A stretch of 64,000 nucleotides of DNA from DASZIT01 sp036268775 (GTDB lineage: Bacteria; Actinomycetota; Acidimicrobiia; Acidimicrobiales; RAAP-2), in NCBI GenBank assembly GCA_036268775.1, contig DATATM010000005.1:62001-126000 (forward strand), given 5' to 3'. Below the pieces are notes generated by a model, which saw nothing but the letters and a program-made list of their open reading frames with translations, was not told the DNA's origin and did not search any database. Position 1 is the stretch's first letter. Every line of letters begins with the position of its first letter. Shown one piece after another: positions 33,409 through 42,436 of this stretch. The position numbers were made by a program, and so were the translations under genes.

Positions 33409-34245
33409 CTACGGCGCCGCGGTGCTGGAGGGGGTGGTGGCCGTCGGCGGCGCAGTGGTGGAAGGAGTCGAGGAAGACGTCGATCCAGTCCCGGAGGCGC
33501 CGCTGTTGTTGAGCACCGTCACGTTGGAGACCTTCCAGCCCGATCCCGTCATGGTGAGGTCGGTTTGGATCTGGAGCTCGTCGGCGGACGGGGAGGTCAT
33601 CTTGTTGTTGATGTAGGTCTGGTCGACCACCGAGTAGACGCTGGCCTTGTTCCCGCTGATCGACTGCACGAACTGGCTGCGGATCTGGCCGCGGGAGGAG
33701 GCGAGGGCGGCTTCCAACTGGCTGCGGATGGTGGAGCCGAAGAACTGGTTCGACTGACTGGCGAATGACCCGGTGGCGTACTGCTGGATCTTGTTGAAGT
33801 CGGCGTCGACGTTCTTGGCGTCGAAGTTGGTCAGGGCCAGGAGGAAGTCGTTGGTGACGCTGCGCACCTGGGCCGCCTGGCTCTGCTGGCCGTTGAGCGA
33901 CGCCCAGGCGTGGCCGAACACCGCGGTCCCGACAATCCCGAGGACCGCAATGCACACCAGCACCACCTGTCCCTTCCCCCCGAGCGCCCGGGGAGGCCAG
34001 CGGCGGCGCCCCGACGCTGACGGCTTGGCCGCCCCGGCGACGGTCGGCTCGGGGGTGACCGTCTTCGTCCCGGTCCCGGGGGTCGAGGCTGGGACCTCCG
34101 CCTCCTCCTCGGTCTCCCTGCCATCCGCGGGATCCGGCTCCGGAGTGGTGTCCTCGGTGGCCGGTGTCGGGCTGGGCCGGACACTCCCGGTTTCGCGGTC
34201 GACCACCGACACCTTGTAGCGCTTCGATTCTGGCTGGTCGGTCAA
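33409..34245 (-). CDS. mas: Mce-associated membrane protein
   Basis: This is the last gene of the mce operon and encodes a 278-aa Mas-type protein. The first about 95 residues are acidic, Pro/Thr-rich and probably cytosolic. One transmembrane helix (QVVLVCIAVLGIVGTAVFGH) follows, then an extracytoplasmic cone-like domain with VRSVTNDFLLALTNFDAKNV and FFGSTIRSQLEAALASSRGQ, the pattern of mycobacterial Mce-associated proteins. The end is Ser/Thr/Pro-rich. TTG 34245 overlaps the mceF stop (TTGA) and has AGGAG eight bases upstream, good support for the start. Mas proteins are thought to stabilise Mce complexes. Confidence 0.85.
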   Translation of the reverse strand: MTDQPESKRYKVSVVDRETGSVRPSPTPATEDTTPEPDPADGRETEEEAEVPASTPGTGTKTVTPEPTVAGAAKPSASGRRRWPPRALGGKGQVVLVCIAVLGIVGTAVFGHAWASLNGQQSQAAQVRSVTNDFLLALTNFDAKNVDADFNKIQQYATGSFASQSNQFFGSTIRSQLEAALASSRGQIRSQFVQSISGNKASVYSVVDQTYINNKMTSPSADELQIQTDLTMTGSGWKVSNVTVLNNSGASGTGSTSSSTPSTTAPPTATTPSSTAAP

Positions 34246-35597
34246 TCCGTCGTCTCCTGTCGATGACGCCGATTCCGGAGCCGCCGCCTGACCGGATTCC
34301 GCAACAATACTGCCGCACCCATCAGCGGCAGCACCGTCACCGGCGCCGGGGGGTAGGTCGTCGGGGCATTGACCGAATTGGAGGTGGCGGTGGTCAACGG
34401 GGCGCCGGCGATGGCCGACCCGCCCCCCCGGACCTGGGAATCCGCCGCCGAAGCGGTGTTGATGGCGACCGGCGCCGCCGGGGTGAACCCGGGCTGGGAG
34501 GCGGCCCCCACCCCATTGCCGAACTCGGTGGAGCATCCCGCTGCGGTGCTGATGGGGGGAACCGCCTTCGGGGTCGAATAGGTCTGGGCGGCGGGGGTGA
34601 GGACCGGCGGGAGGATGAGCCGGGTGCGCAGGTACTCGGCGTCATTGCGGGCCGGCTCACTGGCGGTCAGCTGCCGGGCCGGGCCATTGACCGCCAGCCC
34701 CTCGACGGCTCCGAAGAATTCCTGGTTGTTGGCCAGGTCGGTGGCCAGGTTGTTGAGGTTGGCCGGTTGCGACAGGTTGGTGGTGGCGGCCCCGAGGTCG
34801 TGGACCAGGCAGGCCAGGTTGGGCCGCTCGGCCACCACCAGCTGGTTGAGCAGTTGGCTGGAGCCGGCCCCGGTGTCGAGCAGGCTCAAGAAGTTGGACT
34901 GCTGGGCGGTCAGGACATTGAGGAGGGCGGCGGTGTTGGCCAGGGCCGAGGTCAGCTGGGGCGACGAGGCGGTGACGGTGTCGAGGACGGGCGGGGCGCT
35001 GGCCAGCAGGGATTTGAACGCCTGTTGAAAGGCCAGGAACTCCTGGGCGAACTGGGTCCCCGAGGTGATGATGGTGTGGATGTTGGCGGCGTTCCCGTTG
35101 AGGGCGACGGCCGTCTCGTGGAGCAGGGCGTTGAGATTGTCGACGGGGATGGCGGCCAGAAACTGGGTGGCGGTGGCGATGACCTGGCCGATGTCGGCTG
35201 GGGCGCCGCCGGGGGCGACGGGGATGCGGGCCCCCGCCTGCAGCGGCGGGGCGGTGCCGCCGTGTTGCGGCACCAGGTCGATCTGCTGCTCCCCCAGGGT
35301 GTTGGCGATCTCGATCTCCACCGCCACGTCACCGGGCACCTTCACCCCGTGGTCGATGGCCATGTTCACCTTGGCGCCGGCCGGCGTCAACGACACCGAG
35401 CGCACCGTCCCGACCTGGACGCCGTTGAGGGTCACCGAGAAGTTCGAGTAGATCCCATAGGCGTTGGGGAGGACGGAGGTGACCGGGGTGGTCGACTGGA
35501 ACGGGTTGCCGAGCAGGTTGATCAGACCGAACACGATCAGCACCGCGGCGATGGCGAAGAAGACGATGAGGTTGGTGATGATCCGGCGGGTGATCAC
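34242..35597 (-). CDS. mceF: Mce family protein MceF
   Basis: MceF is one of six secreted or anchored subunits proposed to form the lipid-conducting tube of the Mce transporter. The 451-aa protein has an N-terminal helix (LIVFFAIAAVLIVFGLINLL), then an MlaD/MCE domain (about residues 40-120) with FSVTLNGVQVGTVRSVSLTP and TLGEQQIDLVP. A long helical segment follows to residue 300, and the tail is Pro/Ala/Ser-rich. A second hydrophobic stretch, VTVLPLMGAAVLL, followed by Arg-rich RNPVRRRLRNRRHRQ near the end may be a C-terminal anchor. GTG 35597 overlaps the mceE stop. Confidence 0.88.
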   Translation of the reverse strand: MITRRIITNLIVFFAIAAVLIVFGLINLLGNPFQSTTPVTSVLPNAYGIYSNFSVTLNGVQVGTVRSVSLTPAGAKVNMAIDHGVKVPGDVAVEIEIANTLGEQQIDLVPQHGGTAPPLQAGARIPVAPGGAPADIGQVIATATQFLAAIPVDNLNALLHETAVALNGNAANIHTIITSGTQFAQEFLAFQQAFKSLLASAPPVLDTVTASSPQLTSALANTAALLNVLTAQQSNFLSLLDTGAGSSQLLNQLVVAERPNLACLVHDLGAATTNLSQPANLNNLATDLANNQEFFGAVEGLAVNGPARQLTASEPARNDAEYLRTRLILPPVLTPAAQTYSTPKAVPPISTAAGCSTEFGNGVGAASQPGFTPAAPVAINTASAADSQVRGGGSAIAGAPLTTATSNSVNAPTTYPPAPVTVLPLMGAAVLLRNPVRRRLRNRRHRQETTD

Positions 35598-36583
35598 TTG
35601 GACGACCCACAGGTGAAGGCCGGCTCCGACGAGTTGGACCCACCGCCGGGGAGGCCGCAGATGATCAGGTCGGTGAGGATCTGCACCTGGTTGTCGCGGG
35701 TGACTTCCTGGAGGGCGGTGTTGTGGCCGGGCAGGAACTCCAGGAAGTTCCCGATGTCGCTCTCGCTCGCCTGCAGGGCGTTGGCGGTGGCGGCCAAGCC
35801 GCTCAACTGATCATCGATCTGGGGGGTGTAGTTCGACAGGATGCTGCTGCTCTGCACCGAGAGGTCATTGAGCGACTGGAGGAGGGTGACCAGCCGGTTG
35901 GACTGGTTGGCCAACACCCCGGTGGTCTGGGACAGGGTGGAGATGGCCTGAGCGTTCTGAACCGCTTCCGGGGCCAGGGTGGCGGTCAGCTGGTCGGCGT
36001 TGGTGATGAGGGACTGGATGGTGGCGGTGCGCCCGGCGTAGCCGTGGATGACGGTGCTCAGGCTGTCCAGCAGGCTGCGGAGGTTGGACGCCTGACCGCC
36101 GAAGCCCTGGGCGGAGTTGGCCACCAGGTCGGCCAGCTGGGTGCTGTTGATCCCGCCGATGACGGTGGCTCCCGCCGACAACAGCTGGGCGATGCCGGGT
36201 TGCACCGATGTCGCCCCGATGACCTCGCCGGTGAGCATCGCCCCCCCGGGGTTGGCGTTGTCGGGGATGAGGTCGACGTACTGCTCGCCGAGCAGCGAGG
36301 TCCGCCGTAGCTGGGCGGAGAGGTTCTTGGGCACGTCGGCGGACTGGTTGAGCACCATGGTCACCTTGGCGACGTTGCCGACCAGGGAGATGGCGGTGAC
36401 GTGGCCGACCGGGATGGAGGCCATCTGCACCGACGCCCCGTTGGACAGGTCGCCGACGTCGGCGAATTTCGCCGAGGCGGTGAGGGTGGCGGGGGACTGG
36501 AAGGGGAGGTTGCAGCCGGTGACGGTCAGCGCCCCGACCACCAGCAGGAGGAGAGCGACACGCAGGCGACGGGAGTGGGTCAT
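35594..36583 (-). CDS. mceE: Mce family lipoprotein MceE
   Basis: This subunit occupies the fifth mce position, which in mycobacteria is the lipoprotein (LprK type). The 329-aa product begins THSRRLRVALLLLVVGALTV, followed by TGC, a lipobox that predicts lipidation of that Cys at about residue 23. The MCE domain follows with FADVGDLSNGASVQMASIPV and LLGEQYVDLIPDN. The helical region to residue 300 is Gln/Ser/Leu-rich. The ATG at 36583 follows the mceD stop after one base; a longer frame reaches 36619 but would push the signal peptide inward. Only this Mce subunit has a lipobox, in line with the family. Confidence 0.9.
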   Translation of the reverse strand: MTHSRRLRVALLLLVVGALTVTGCNLPFQSPATLTASAKFADVGDLSNGASVQMASIPVGHVTAISLVGNVAKVTMVLNQSADVPKNLSAQLRRTSLLGEQYVDLIPDNANPGGAMLTGEVIGATSVQPGIAQLLSAGATVIGGINSTQLADLVANSAQGFGGQASNLRSLLDSLSTVIHGYAGRTATIQSLITNADQLTATLAPEAVQNAQAISTLSQTTGVLANQSNRLVTLLQSLNDLSVQSSSILSNYTPQIDDQLSGLAATANALQASESDIGNFLEFLPGHNTALQEVTRDNQVQILTDLIICGLPGGGSNSSEPAFTCGSSK

Positions 36584-36584
36584 C

Positions 36585-37967
36585 TCAAAGGGCCCCGAGC
36601 AGACTCTTGAGCAGCCCACCCAGCCCGCCGCCGGAAGACGACGGGGGGGAGGAGGGCACGGTGGGCAGGGCCGGGAGCTGGGAGGTGCCCGGGGTGGTCA
36701 GCGACGGCGCCGCCGGGACGGCCGGGGTCGGCGCCGGGGTGGTGGCGGTGGGGGCCTGGATGTCGGCCGCCCCCGGGATCATGGTCATCCCCTTGGCGAT
36801 GAGGGCGGCGAGGGCAGTGGCCGACGGTCCCCCGCCCGGTCCACTGGTCAGCTGGTCGAGGATGGAAGGGATGACCGACAGCAGCGGGTCGAAGAAGCTG
36901 GAGTTGGGGTCGCCGCAGACGCCGAGGGTCGAGAGGGTGGCGGCGGGGAGCCCGGCGGCATGGTTAGCCAGCAACCGGCGGCAGATGCCAGCCAGCCGGT
37001 CGCGGATGTAGCCGGAGACCACCGAGGCGCTGGTGCCGGGGGGCAGGGCCAGGTTCAGGTTGAGCCAGTTCTGGGTCGGGTCGTAGGCCCGCCCGGCGGC
37101 GGCGAACAGCAGGTTGGTGGAGTTGAGCAGGGTGTCGAGATTGCCGAGGTTGGCCGACACCGTGCGGCCCACCTGGGTGACCCCGGCCACGTCGCTCTCC
37201 AGCGGGACCAGGTTGGGGCCGAGGAACTGGGAGAGCTGGTTGGTGGCCCCGGCCAGGTCGCTGATGGCCGTGCCCAGCTGGGCCTGGTGCGACGCCACCA
37301 CCGCGGAGACGGTGTTGTAGTCGGTGATGAGGGTGGACAACGTGCTGGTCCGGGTCTGGAGGGTGGCGGTGATCTGGGCCAGCGAGGTGGTCAGCTGGCC
37401 GAGGTTGTTCCCCTGTTGGGCCAGCAGCTGGATAGTGCCGGCGGCGTTGCCCAGCAGCTGGTTGAGGGACTGACCCTGGCCGGCCAGGTCCTGGGACAGG
37501 TTGGTGATCAGATCGCCGGTGGCCTGGGGATTGACCTGGGACAGGAAGCTCTGGACGTCCTTCAGCAGCTGGTCGGTCGACACCGGCACCGAGGTCCGCC
37601 CCAACGGGATGGTCTTGCCCGCCGGCATCTGCGGCCCGCCGGTGTAGCCGGGGGAGAGGTCGATGGACGGCTCGCCGAGCACCTGGGGCGACACCAGCGC
37701 CGCCTGCACCCCGGCCGGCAACGAGTATTTGGTCTGGACGTCCATGGAGACCAGCACGGTGTTGCCGGTGTTGACCACATCGGTCACCGTGCCCACCGGG
37801 GCGCCGAGCATCTCCACCGAGTTGCCGGGGAACAGCCCGTTGGCGCTGGCGAACACCGCCTTGATCGGGTAGGTGGCGGTCGACTTGAGCAACGTGAGCG
37901 ACAGCAGACCGATGACCAGTGCCACCACCACCACGATGGTGCCGAGGGCGAGCAGCCGGCGGCTCAT
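36585..37967 (-). CDS. mceD: Mce family protein MceD
   Basis: The 460-aa fourth Mce subunit has an N-terminal helix (LLALGTIVVVVALVIGLLSL) and an MCE domain with PIKAVFASANGLFPGNSVEM and LGEPSIDLSPGY at about residues 33-115. The helical needle region runs to about 330 and includes many Gln/Asn/Thr residues. The C-terminus after residue 390 is Pro/Thr/Ala-rich and ends in a Gly-Leu-rich stretch. ATG 37967 overlaps the mceC stop by four bases. The regular overlaps between all mce genes imply one mRNA and coupled translation. Confidence 0.9.
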   Translation of the reverse strand: MSRRLLALGTIVVVVALVIGLLSLTLLKSTATYPIKAVFASANGLFPGNSVEMLGAPVGTVTDVVNTGNTVLVSMDVQTKYSLPAGVQAALVSPQVLGEPSIDLSPGYTGGPQMPAGKTIPLGRTSVPVSTDQLLKDVQSFLSQVNPQATGDLITNLSQDLAGQGQSLNQLLGNAAGTIQLLAQQGNNLGQLTTSLAQITATLQTRTSTLSTLITDYNTVSAVVASHQAQLGTAISDLAGATNQLSQFLGPNLVPLESDVAGVTQVGRTVSANLGNLDTLLNSTNLLFAAAGRAYDPTQNWLNLNLALPPGTSASVVSGYIRDRLAGICRRLLANHAAGLPAATLSTLGVCGDPNSSFFDPLLSVIPSILDQLTSGPGGGPSATALAALIAKGMTMIPGAADIQAPTATTPAPTPAVPAAPSLTTPGTSQLPALPTVPSSPPSSSGGGLGGLLKSLLGAL

Positions 37968-39196
37968 GATCCGTTCCCGAGGCCGAGGATGCCGGCGATG
38001 CCGTTGCCGAGCGACGGGTTGGTGATGGTTGTCGAGGTGGCCGCCGTCGACGGGGCGGTGGTGGAAGTGGTCGAGCTGGCGTTGGCCCCAGCGGTGGCCG
38101 GGGCGGCGGTGGCCGGGGCCGCCGGGGTGGTGCCGACCAGCGGCCCGTTCTGCTGGCTACAGGCGAGGGGATCGGGCCCCAGGGCTTGGGTGAGAACCAT
38201 GTCCAGGGTGCCACAGCTCCCGAGGACCCCTTCCAGCGGGGTGGACCCGAGCACGTTGAAGAAGATGTTCCCCCAGCTCACCGGGGTGGTACCCGAAGAG
38301 CCGATGGAGGCAAAGCCGGTGACCGCCGCCGCCGCGCTCGACACCCCTTGGGCCAGGTCCAACTGGTGCTGGGAGAGGACGGCGAGGACCGACTGGAGCT
38401 GGGTCACCACCGCTTGGAGTTGCGGCCGGTTGTTGGTGACCAGCGTGTTGATCTGACCGGCGGCTGACTGGGTGTTGTCGATGAGGTTGCCGAGGTCGGT
38501 CCCCTTCTGGGCCAGGGCGGAGATCACGGTGGTGAGGTTGTCGATGGCCGCCCCCAGTTGGCTGTCATGGGTGGCGACGGTCGACGAGAGGGTGTTGGCG
38601 GCGGCGATCAGCTGGGTCACCTGGGTCTGGCGCTGGTTGATCACGCCGGTGAACCCGTTCAGCCCGCTGATGATCTGGGCCACCTGTTGCTGCTTGCCCT
38701 GGGTGATGGTGGCCAACGACGAGATGAGCTGGTTGATGGCGGTGGCATCGGTCTTGGTCAGCAGCCCGCCCGCTTCGTTCTGGATGTTCTGGAACTCGAC
38801 CGGCACCGAGGTCTTGGTCAGCACGGCTCCGTCCCCGAGGGGATTGTTCCATCCGCTCACCGGCTTGAGGTCGACGACCAGCTGGCCGAGCAGGGTCTCG
38901 ACGCTGATCGAGGCGGTGGTGTTGTGGGGCAGCACCACCCCTTGGTTGAGGGTCATGTCCACCATCACGTGGTTGCCGCTGAGGTTCACCGACTTGACCT
39001 TGCCGACCGCCACCCCGGCCAGCAGCACGTTGGCGTTCGGCCCCATCCCGGCGGCGGTGGCGAACCGGGCCTTCACCGTGTAGCCGGAGGAGAAGGTGGC
39101 CCCGTTGAAGGTGAAGACGGACAGCACCGCCACCACCGTCACCACCACCACGACGATCCCGATCCGGCGCGGGTTGCGGTCGGTGAACGCCTTCAT
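37964..39196 (-). CDS. mceC: Mce family protein MceC
   Basis: The 410-aa third subunit starts at ATG 39196 in an ATGA overlap with mceB. After RNPRRIGIVVVVVTVVAVLS (anchor helix) comes the MCE domain, with TVKARFATAAGMGPNANVLL and LLGQLVVDLKP at about residues 38-115. A helical region with SSLATITQGKQQQVAQII follows. Two cysteines near residues 320-360 could form a disulfide. The tail is rich in Ala, Thr and Ser (residues 365-395). An upstream extension of the frame to 39406 lies inside mceB and is rejected. Confidence 0.9.
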   Translation of the reverse strand: MKAFTDRNPRRIGIVVVVVTVVAVLSVFTFNGATFSSGYTVKARFATAAGMGPNANVLLAGVAVGKVKSVNLSGNHVMVDMTLNQGVVLPHNTTASISVETLLGQLVVDLKPVSGWNNPLGDGAVLTKTSVPVEFQNIQNEAGGLLTKTDATAINQLISSLATITQGKQQQVAQIISGLNGFTGVINQRQTQVTQLIAAANTLSSTVATHDSQLGAAIDNLTTVISALAQKGTDLGNLIDNTQSAAGQINTLVTNNRPQLQAVVTQLQSVLAVLSQHQLDLAQGVSSAAAAVTGFASIGSSGTTPVSWGNIFFNVLGSTPLEGVLGSCGTLDMVLTQALGPDPLACSQQNGPLVGTTPAAPATAAPATAGANASSTTSTTAPSTAATSTTITNPSLGNGIAGILGLGNGS

Positions 39197-40353
39197 GACT
39201 GGCCGCCACTTCCGGCCACCATCTGCAGCATCGACTGTGGCGAGGTGCTGGCCGCCGCCCCCGACGGCAGCCCGGTGGTGGGTCCGCTCAACGACGGCGG
39301 GGCATTCCCGAGGGGACCCGACCCGGCCGGCGGGTTGCCGCCGTTGTTGTAGAAGCAGGTGGTCTCGCCGGCCAGGCAGGTGTAGACCGACTTGACCTGG
39401 AACCACTGGCCGTAGTTGGAGATGAGGGTGTAGGGGTTGAAGCCCGCCCCGAGCGAGGACAGCCCGGCGCTCAGGCTCTTCTCGTGGTCCTGCACCACCG
39501 AGGTCACCGACTGGAGGTCACTGATGGTGCTGGCCAGGTTGCCCTGGTTGGACTGGACCACCGCGGCGATCTGCCCAGTGAATTTGGACAGGTTGGTCAC
39601 CACCGTGTCCAGCAGGTCGTTGTGGGCGGCCAGGGTCTGGGACACCGACTGGAGGTTGTCGAGCAGGCTGCCGACGTCGGTGCTCTTCTGGGCCAGGGCG
39701 CTGAGGACCTGGTCGAGGGCATCGATGACTTGACCGACCTGGGTGTCGAGCGAGCCGACCGTCTGGGAGACGGTGGCGGAGTCGTTGATCAGCTGGTCGA
39801 CCTTGTCCTGGTTCCCCTGGAGGGCGGCGAGCACGCTCTGGACGAAGGTGTTGGCCTGGGCCGGGTTCACCGCCGACAGGAAGGGGCCGAGGGCGTTGAG
39901 GAACGCCCCCACCCCCGGATCGGCGATCGACTGGGAGAGGGGGATGACCGCCCCGGACTGGATGTCCTTCCCGGTCGCCCCCGGATAGAGATAGAGGAAC
40001 TGCTGGCCGAGCACGTTGTTCTGCTGGAGGCCGGACTTGGTGCTCGAACGGAGGTGGACATCGTTGTTGACCGAGAAGGTGACGATGGCATGGCCCCGTT
40101 GGACGGCGATGCCGGTGACCTGGCCCACCGTGACACCGGCGATCTTCACCGCGTCGTTGGGCTGGAGCCCGGTGACGTCGGCCAGCTGGGCCTGGTAGCT
40201 GGTCCGGTGGGTGAACAGCGAGATGTTCCCGACCCGAACGGCCAGCGCCACCAACAGCACCAGGCTGACCACCACGAACACCCCGAATTTCAACAGGGTG
40301 GGGAGATGGCTCTTCCGGCCGGAGCTGGAGCGGCGCCAGGGCCAACGGGCCAT
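39193..40353 (-). CDS. mceB: Mce family protein MceB
   Basis: The 386-aa second subunit has a basic N-terminus (ARWPWRRSSSGRKSHL), an anchor helix (LKFGVFVVVSLVLLVALAV) and an MCE domain with YQAQLADVTGLQPNDAVKIA and VLGQQFLYLYPG. A long helical region with repeated Gln/Ser/Asp heptads runs to about residue 290. VYTCLAGETTCFYNN carries a Cys pair typical of the MceB C-terminal part. ATG 40353 shares one base with the mceA stop (TGATG). The tail is Gly/Pro/Ser-rich. Confidence 0.9.
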   Translation of the reverse strand: MARWPWRRSSSGRKSHLPTLLKFGVFVVVSLVLLVALAVRVGNISLFTHRTSYQAQLADVTGLQPNDAVKIAGVTVGQVTGIAVQRGHAIVTFSVNNDVHLRSSTKSGLQQNNVLGQQFLYLYPGATGKDIQSGAVIPLSQSIADPGVGAFLNALGPFLSAVNPAQANTFVQSVLAALQGNQDKVDQLINDSATVSQTVGSLDTQVGQVIDALDQVLSALAQKSTDVGSLLDNLQSVSQTLAAHNDLLDTVVTNLSKFTGQIAAVVQSNQGNLASTISDLQSVTSVVQDHEKSLSAGLSSLGAGFNPYTLISNYGQWFQVKSVYTCLAGETTCFYNNGGNPPAGSGPLGNAPPSLSGPTTGLPSGAAASTSPQSMLQMVAGSGGQS

Positions 40354-41621
40354 CAGAGGCCTCCGAGGAGCATGTTGAGATAGCCGCTGAGGGACTGGGG
40401 AGCCGGGGTGGCCGGGGCGCCGATGGCCTGGTACACCTGCTGGGCCACGTTGTTGCCCTGCTGGGCGGTGGACGGGGCCGTCGAGGTGGTGGCGGCGGTA
40501 GTGGTGGTCCCGGCCGGGTTCAGTTGATTGAAGGTGGCAGTCTGGGCCGAGCAGTCGAAGCCGCTGCCGGCGGCCCCCAGGGCGGCCTGGAGGGGGGCGA
40601 GGGCGGCCAGCCCGGTGCTGGCCGGGGCGATCAGGCTGCAGACCAGGTCGTTGACCTGGGAGAAGTCGATGAACACCTGGAAGTAGCCGATCCTCGAGCC
40701 GTCGGGGAGGGTGTCGGCCGGGGCGTTGGCGAACTTATAGACGTATTGATAGAGCCCTTTGAGGGTCTGCTGGATGTTGGTCTCATGGGACACCAGCACC
40801 CGGGTGACGTTGTCGCCGGTGGTCAACAGGGTGGCGATATCGGGGTGGTAGAGGCTGAGGAACTGGGCGAGGTTCTCGGCCAACGGGTTGAGCGACTCCA
40901 ACAGACGCTGGAAGTTGTCCTGGGCCTGGTTGATGGCCGGGAGGGCGGTGTTGGCGTCCTGGGAGACGCCGTTCAGCTGGGCGGCGGCGGGGATGAGGGC
41001 GCCGTTGAGGGCGGACAGCGAGTCGAGGGCGGTGAGCTGGGCCCCGAGGGTGGTGCTCAGCAACGTCCCCAGCTTGGAGGCTTCGGTGATCCCGGTGGCG
41101 ATCTCCGCCCCGGCGCCGTTGGTGGCCTGGTCGAGCTCGGAGATGGACTGCGACAGGTCGGTGGTGTTGATCTGCTGGAGCAGCGGGTCGGCCACCGCCA
41201 GTAGATCGGTGAGCTCGCTGGCCACCTTGGTGTGGGGGATGGGTGCTCCCGGCTTCAGGGTGGGGCCGTGCTGACCGGTGGGGGAGGTGATGGAGACCAC
41301 GTCGGCCCCGAACAGGTTCTGGGGTTGGATGGTGGCGGTCCCGTCGGCCGGGAAGTGGAAGCTGGGGTAGAGGCTCAAGGTGAGCTGGGCCTGCCGGTGG
41401 ACGAGGGCGATGGAGGCGACCCGGCCGACCTGGACCCCGGCGAAGTCGACCTCGGCGCCGGGTTGGATGCCCTGCCCGGCCGAGGCGAAGCGACCGACCA
41501 CCTGGTGGTTCCCGCTGTAGGCGCCGTTCACCCCCTTCTCGATCACGATCACCGCGGCCACCACCACCGCCAGGGCCACCAGCACGACCGCGGTTCGACC
41601 TAGGGCGCTGAGATGCCTCAT
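40353..41621 (-). CDS. mceA: Mce family protein MceA
   Basis: The 422-aa first Mce subunit begins RHLSALGRTAVVLVALAVVV, an anchor helix. The MCE domain (about residues 35-115) includes VVGRFASAGQGIQPGAEVDF and QNLFGADVVSITSP. LYHPDIATLLTTGDNVTRVL in the helical region and two Cys (VCSLIAP, DCSAQ) match MceA-type proteins. A Thr/Ala-rich stretch near residue 370 is followed by a hydrophobic end. ATG 41621 overlaps the yrbEB stop by four bases. Substrate (cholesterol, fatty acid, other lipids) cannot be told from sequence. Confidence 0.9.
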   Translation of the reverse strand: MRHLSALGRTAVVLVALAVVVAAVIVIEKGVNGAYSGNHQVVGRFASAGQGIQPGAEVDFAGVQVGRVASIALVHRQAQLTLSLYPSFHFPADGTATIQPQNLFGADVVSITSPTGQHGPTLKPGAPIPHTKVASELTDLLAVADPLLQQINTTDLSQSISELDQATNGAGAEIATGITEASKLGTLLSTTLGAQLTALDSLSALNGALIPAAAQLNGVSQDANTALPAINQAQDNFQRLLESLNPLAENLAQFLSLYHPDIATLLTTGDNVTRVLVSHETNIQQTLKGLYQYVYKFANAPADTLPDGSRIGYFQVFIDFSQVNDLVCSLIAPASTGLAALAPLQAALGAAGSGFDCSAQTATFNQLNPAGTTTTAATTSTAPSTAQQGNNVAQQVYQAIGAPATPAPQSLSGYLNMLLGGL

Positions 41622-42436
41622 CCCACCAGCCTGGCCCCGGCCGAGGCGCCACTGAAGAGGACTGTCGACAGGAAGAAGTTAAGCACCACCACCACGATGA
41701 GGGACATCCGGATGGCCCGACCGGCGGCCACCCCCACCCCGGCCGGACCGCCTTCGGCCGTGTAGCCGTAATAACAGTGGATGAAGGTCACCGCCACCAC
41801 GAAGACCATCGCCTTCACGAAGGAGTAGAGGACATCCACTGGCGGGAGGAACAGCTGGAAGAAGTGGTGATAGGTGCCGACCGACAAGTGGAAGAGGTCG
41901 GTGACCATCAGCTGGGAGGCGATGAAGCTGGCGAAGAGGGCGGCGAGGTAGATGGGGATCATGGTGATCAGCGCCGCCCACACCCGGGTGCCGACCAGGT
42001 AGGTGACGCTGTCCACCCCGATGACCTCGAGGGCGTCGATCTCCTCGGAGACCCGCATGGACCCGAGTTGGGCGGTGAACCCGGCGCCGACCTGGGCGGC
42101 GAAGGCGAGTCCGGCCACCAAGGGAGTGATCTCCCGGACGTTGGCGAGGGCGGAGATCACCCCGGTGAAGGCCTGGGCCCCGATCTGGGAGAGCCCGGTG
42201 AAGCCCTCCAACCCCACCTCGGTTCCGGTGAAGAAGGCGATCCCGATGACCACGAAGAACATGCCGCCGCCGATCACCACCGCGCCGGCGCCGACGGTGA
42301 TGTCGGAGACCAGCAGGGTGATCTCCCGGCGGTACTGGAGGGCGGCCGGCAGGGAGCGGATGGTCCGCAGCCAGAACCGGGTCTGCTTGTAGATGTACCC
42401 GACGGGGCCGTTGCCGATGGCGGTGGTGGCGGCCAT
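41618..42436 (-). CDS. yrbEB: YrbE/MlaE-family ABC permease B
   Basis: The 272-aa MlaE-type permease is the second of two membrane subunits that couple ATP hydrolysis to lipid movement. Five to six hydrophobic segments are visible. VREITPLVAGLAFAAQVGAG and GSMRVSEEIDALEVIGVDSV form the conserved EExDAL coupling-helix motif that contacts the ATPase. YGYTAEGGPAGVGVAAGRAI is the family C-terminal loop. ATG 42436 directly abuts the yrbEA stop. The pair of YrbE proteins before mceA is the invariant order of actinobacterial mce operons. Confidence 0.94.
   Translation of the reverse strand: MAATTAIGNGPVGYIYKQTRFWLRTIRSLPAALQYRREITLLVSDITVGAGAVVIGGGMFFVVIGIAFFTGTEVGLEGFTGLSQIGAQAFTGVISALANVREITPLVAGLAFAAQVGAGFTAQLGSMRVSEEIDALEVIGVDSVTYLVGTRVWAALITMIPIYLAALFASFIASQLMVTDLFHLSVGTYHHFFQLFLPPVDVLYSFVKAMVFVVAVTFIHCYYGYTAEGGPAGVGVAAGRAIRMSLIVVVVLNFFLSTVLFSGASAGARLVG

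Noticed and set aside
33233..33616. 127-codon plus-strand frame at the end of the mce operon
   Set aside because: Half is antisense to mas, there is no ribosome-binding site, and composition is Arg/Pro-rich.
36117..38456. 779-codon plus-strand frame through the mce genes
   Set aside because: It is antisense to mceE, mceD and mceC, which have MCE domains and perfect start/stop overlaps. The frame has no recognisable domain.
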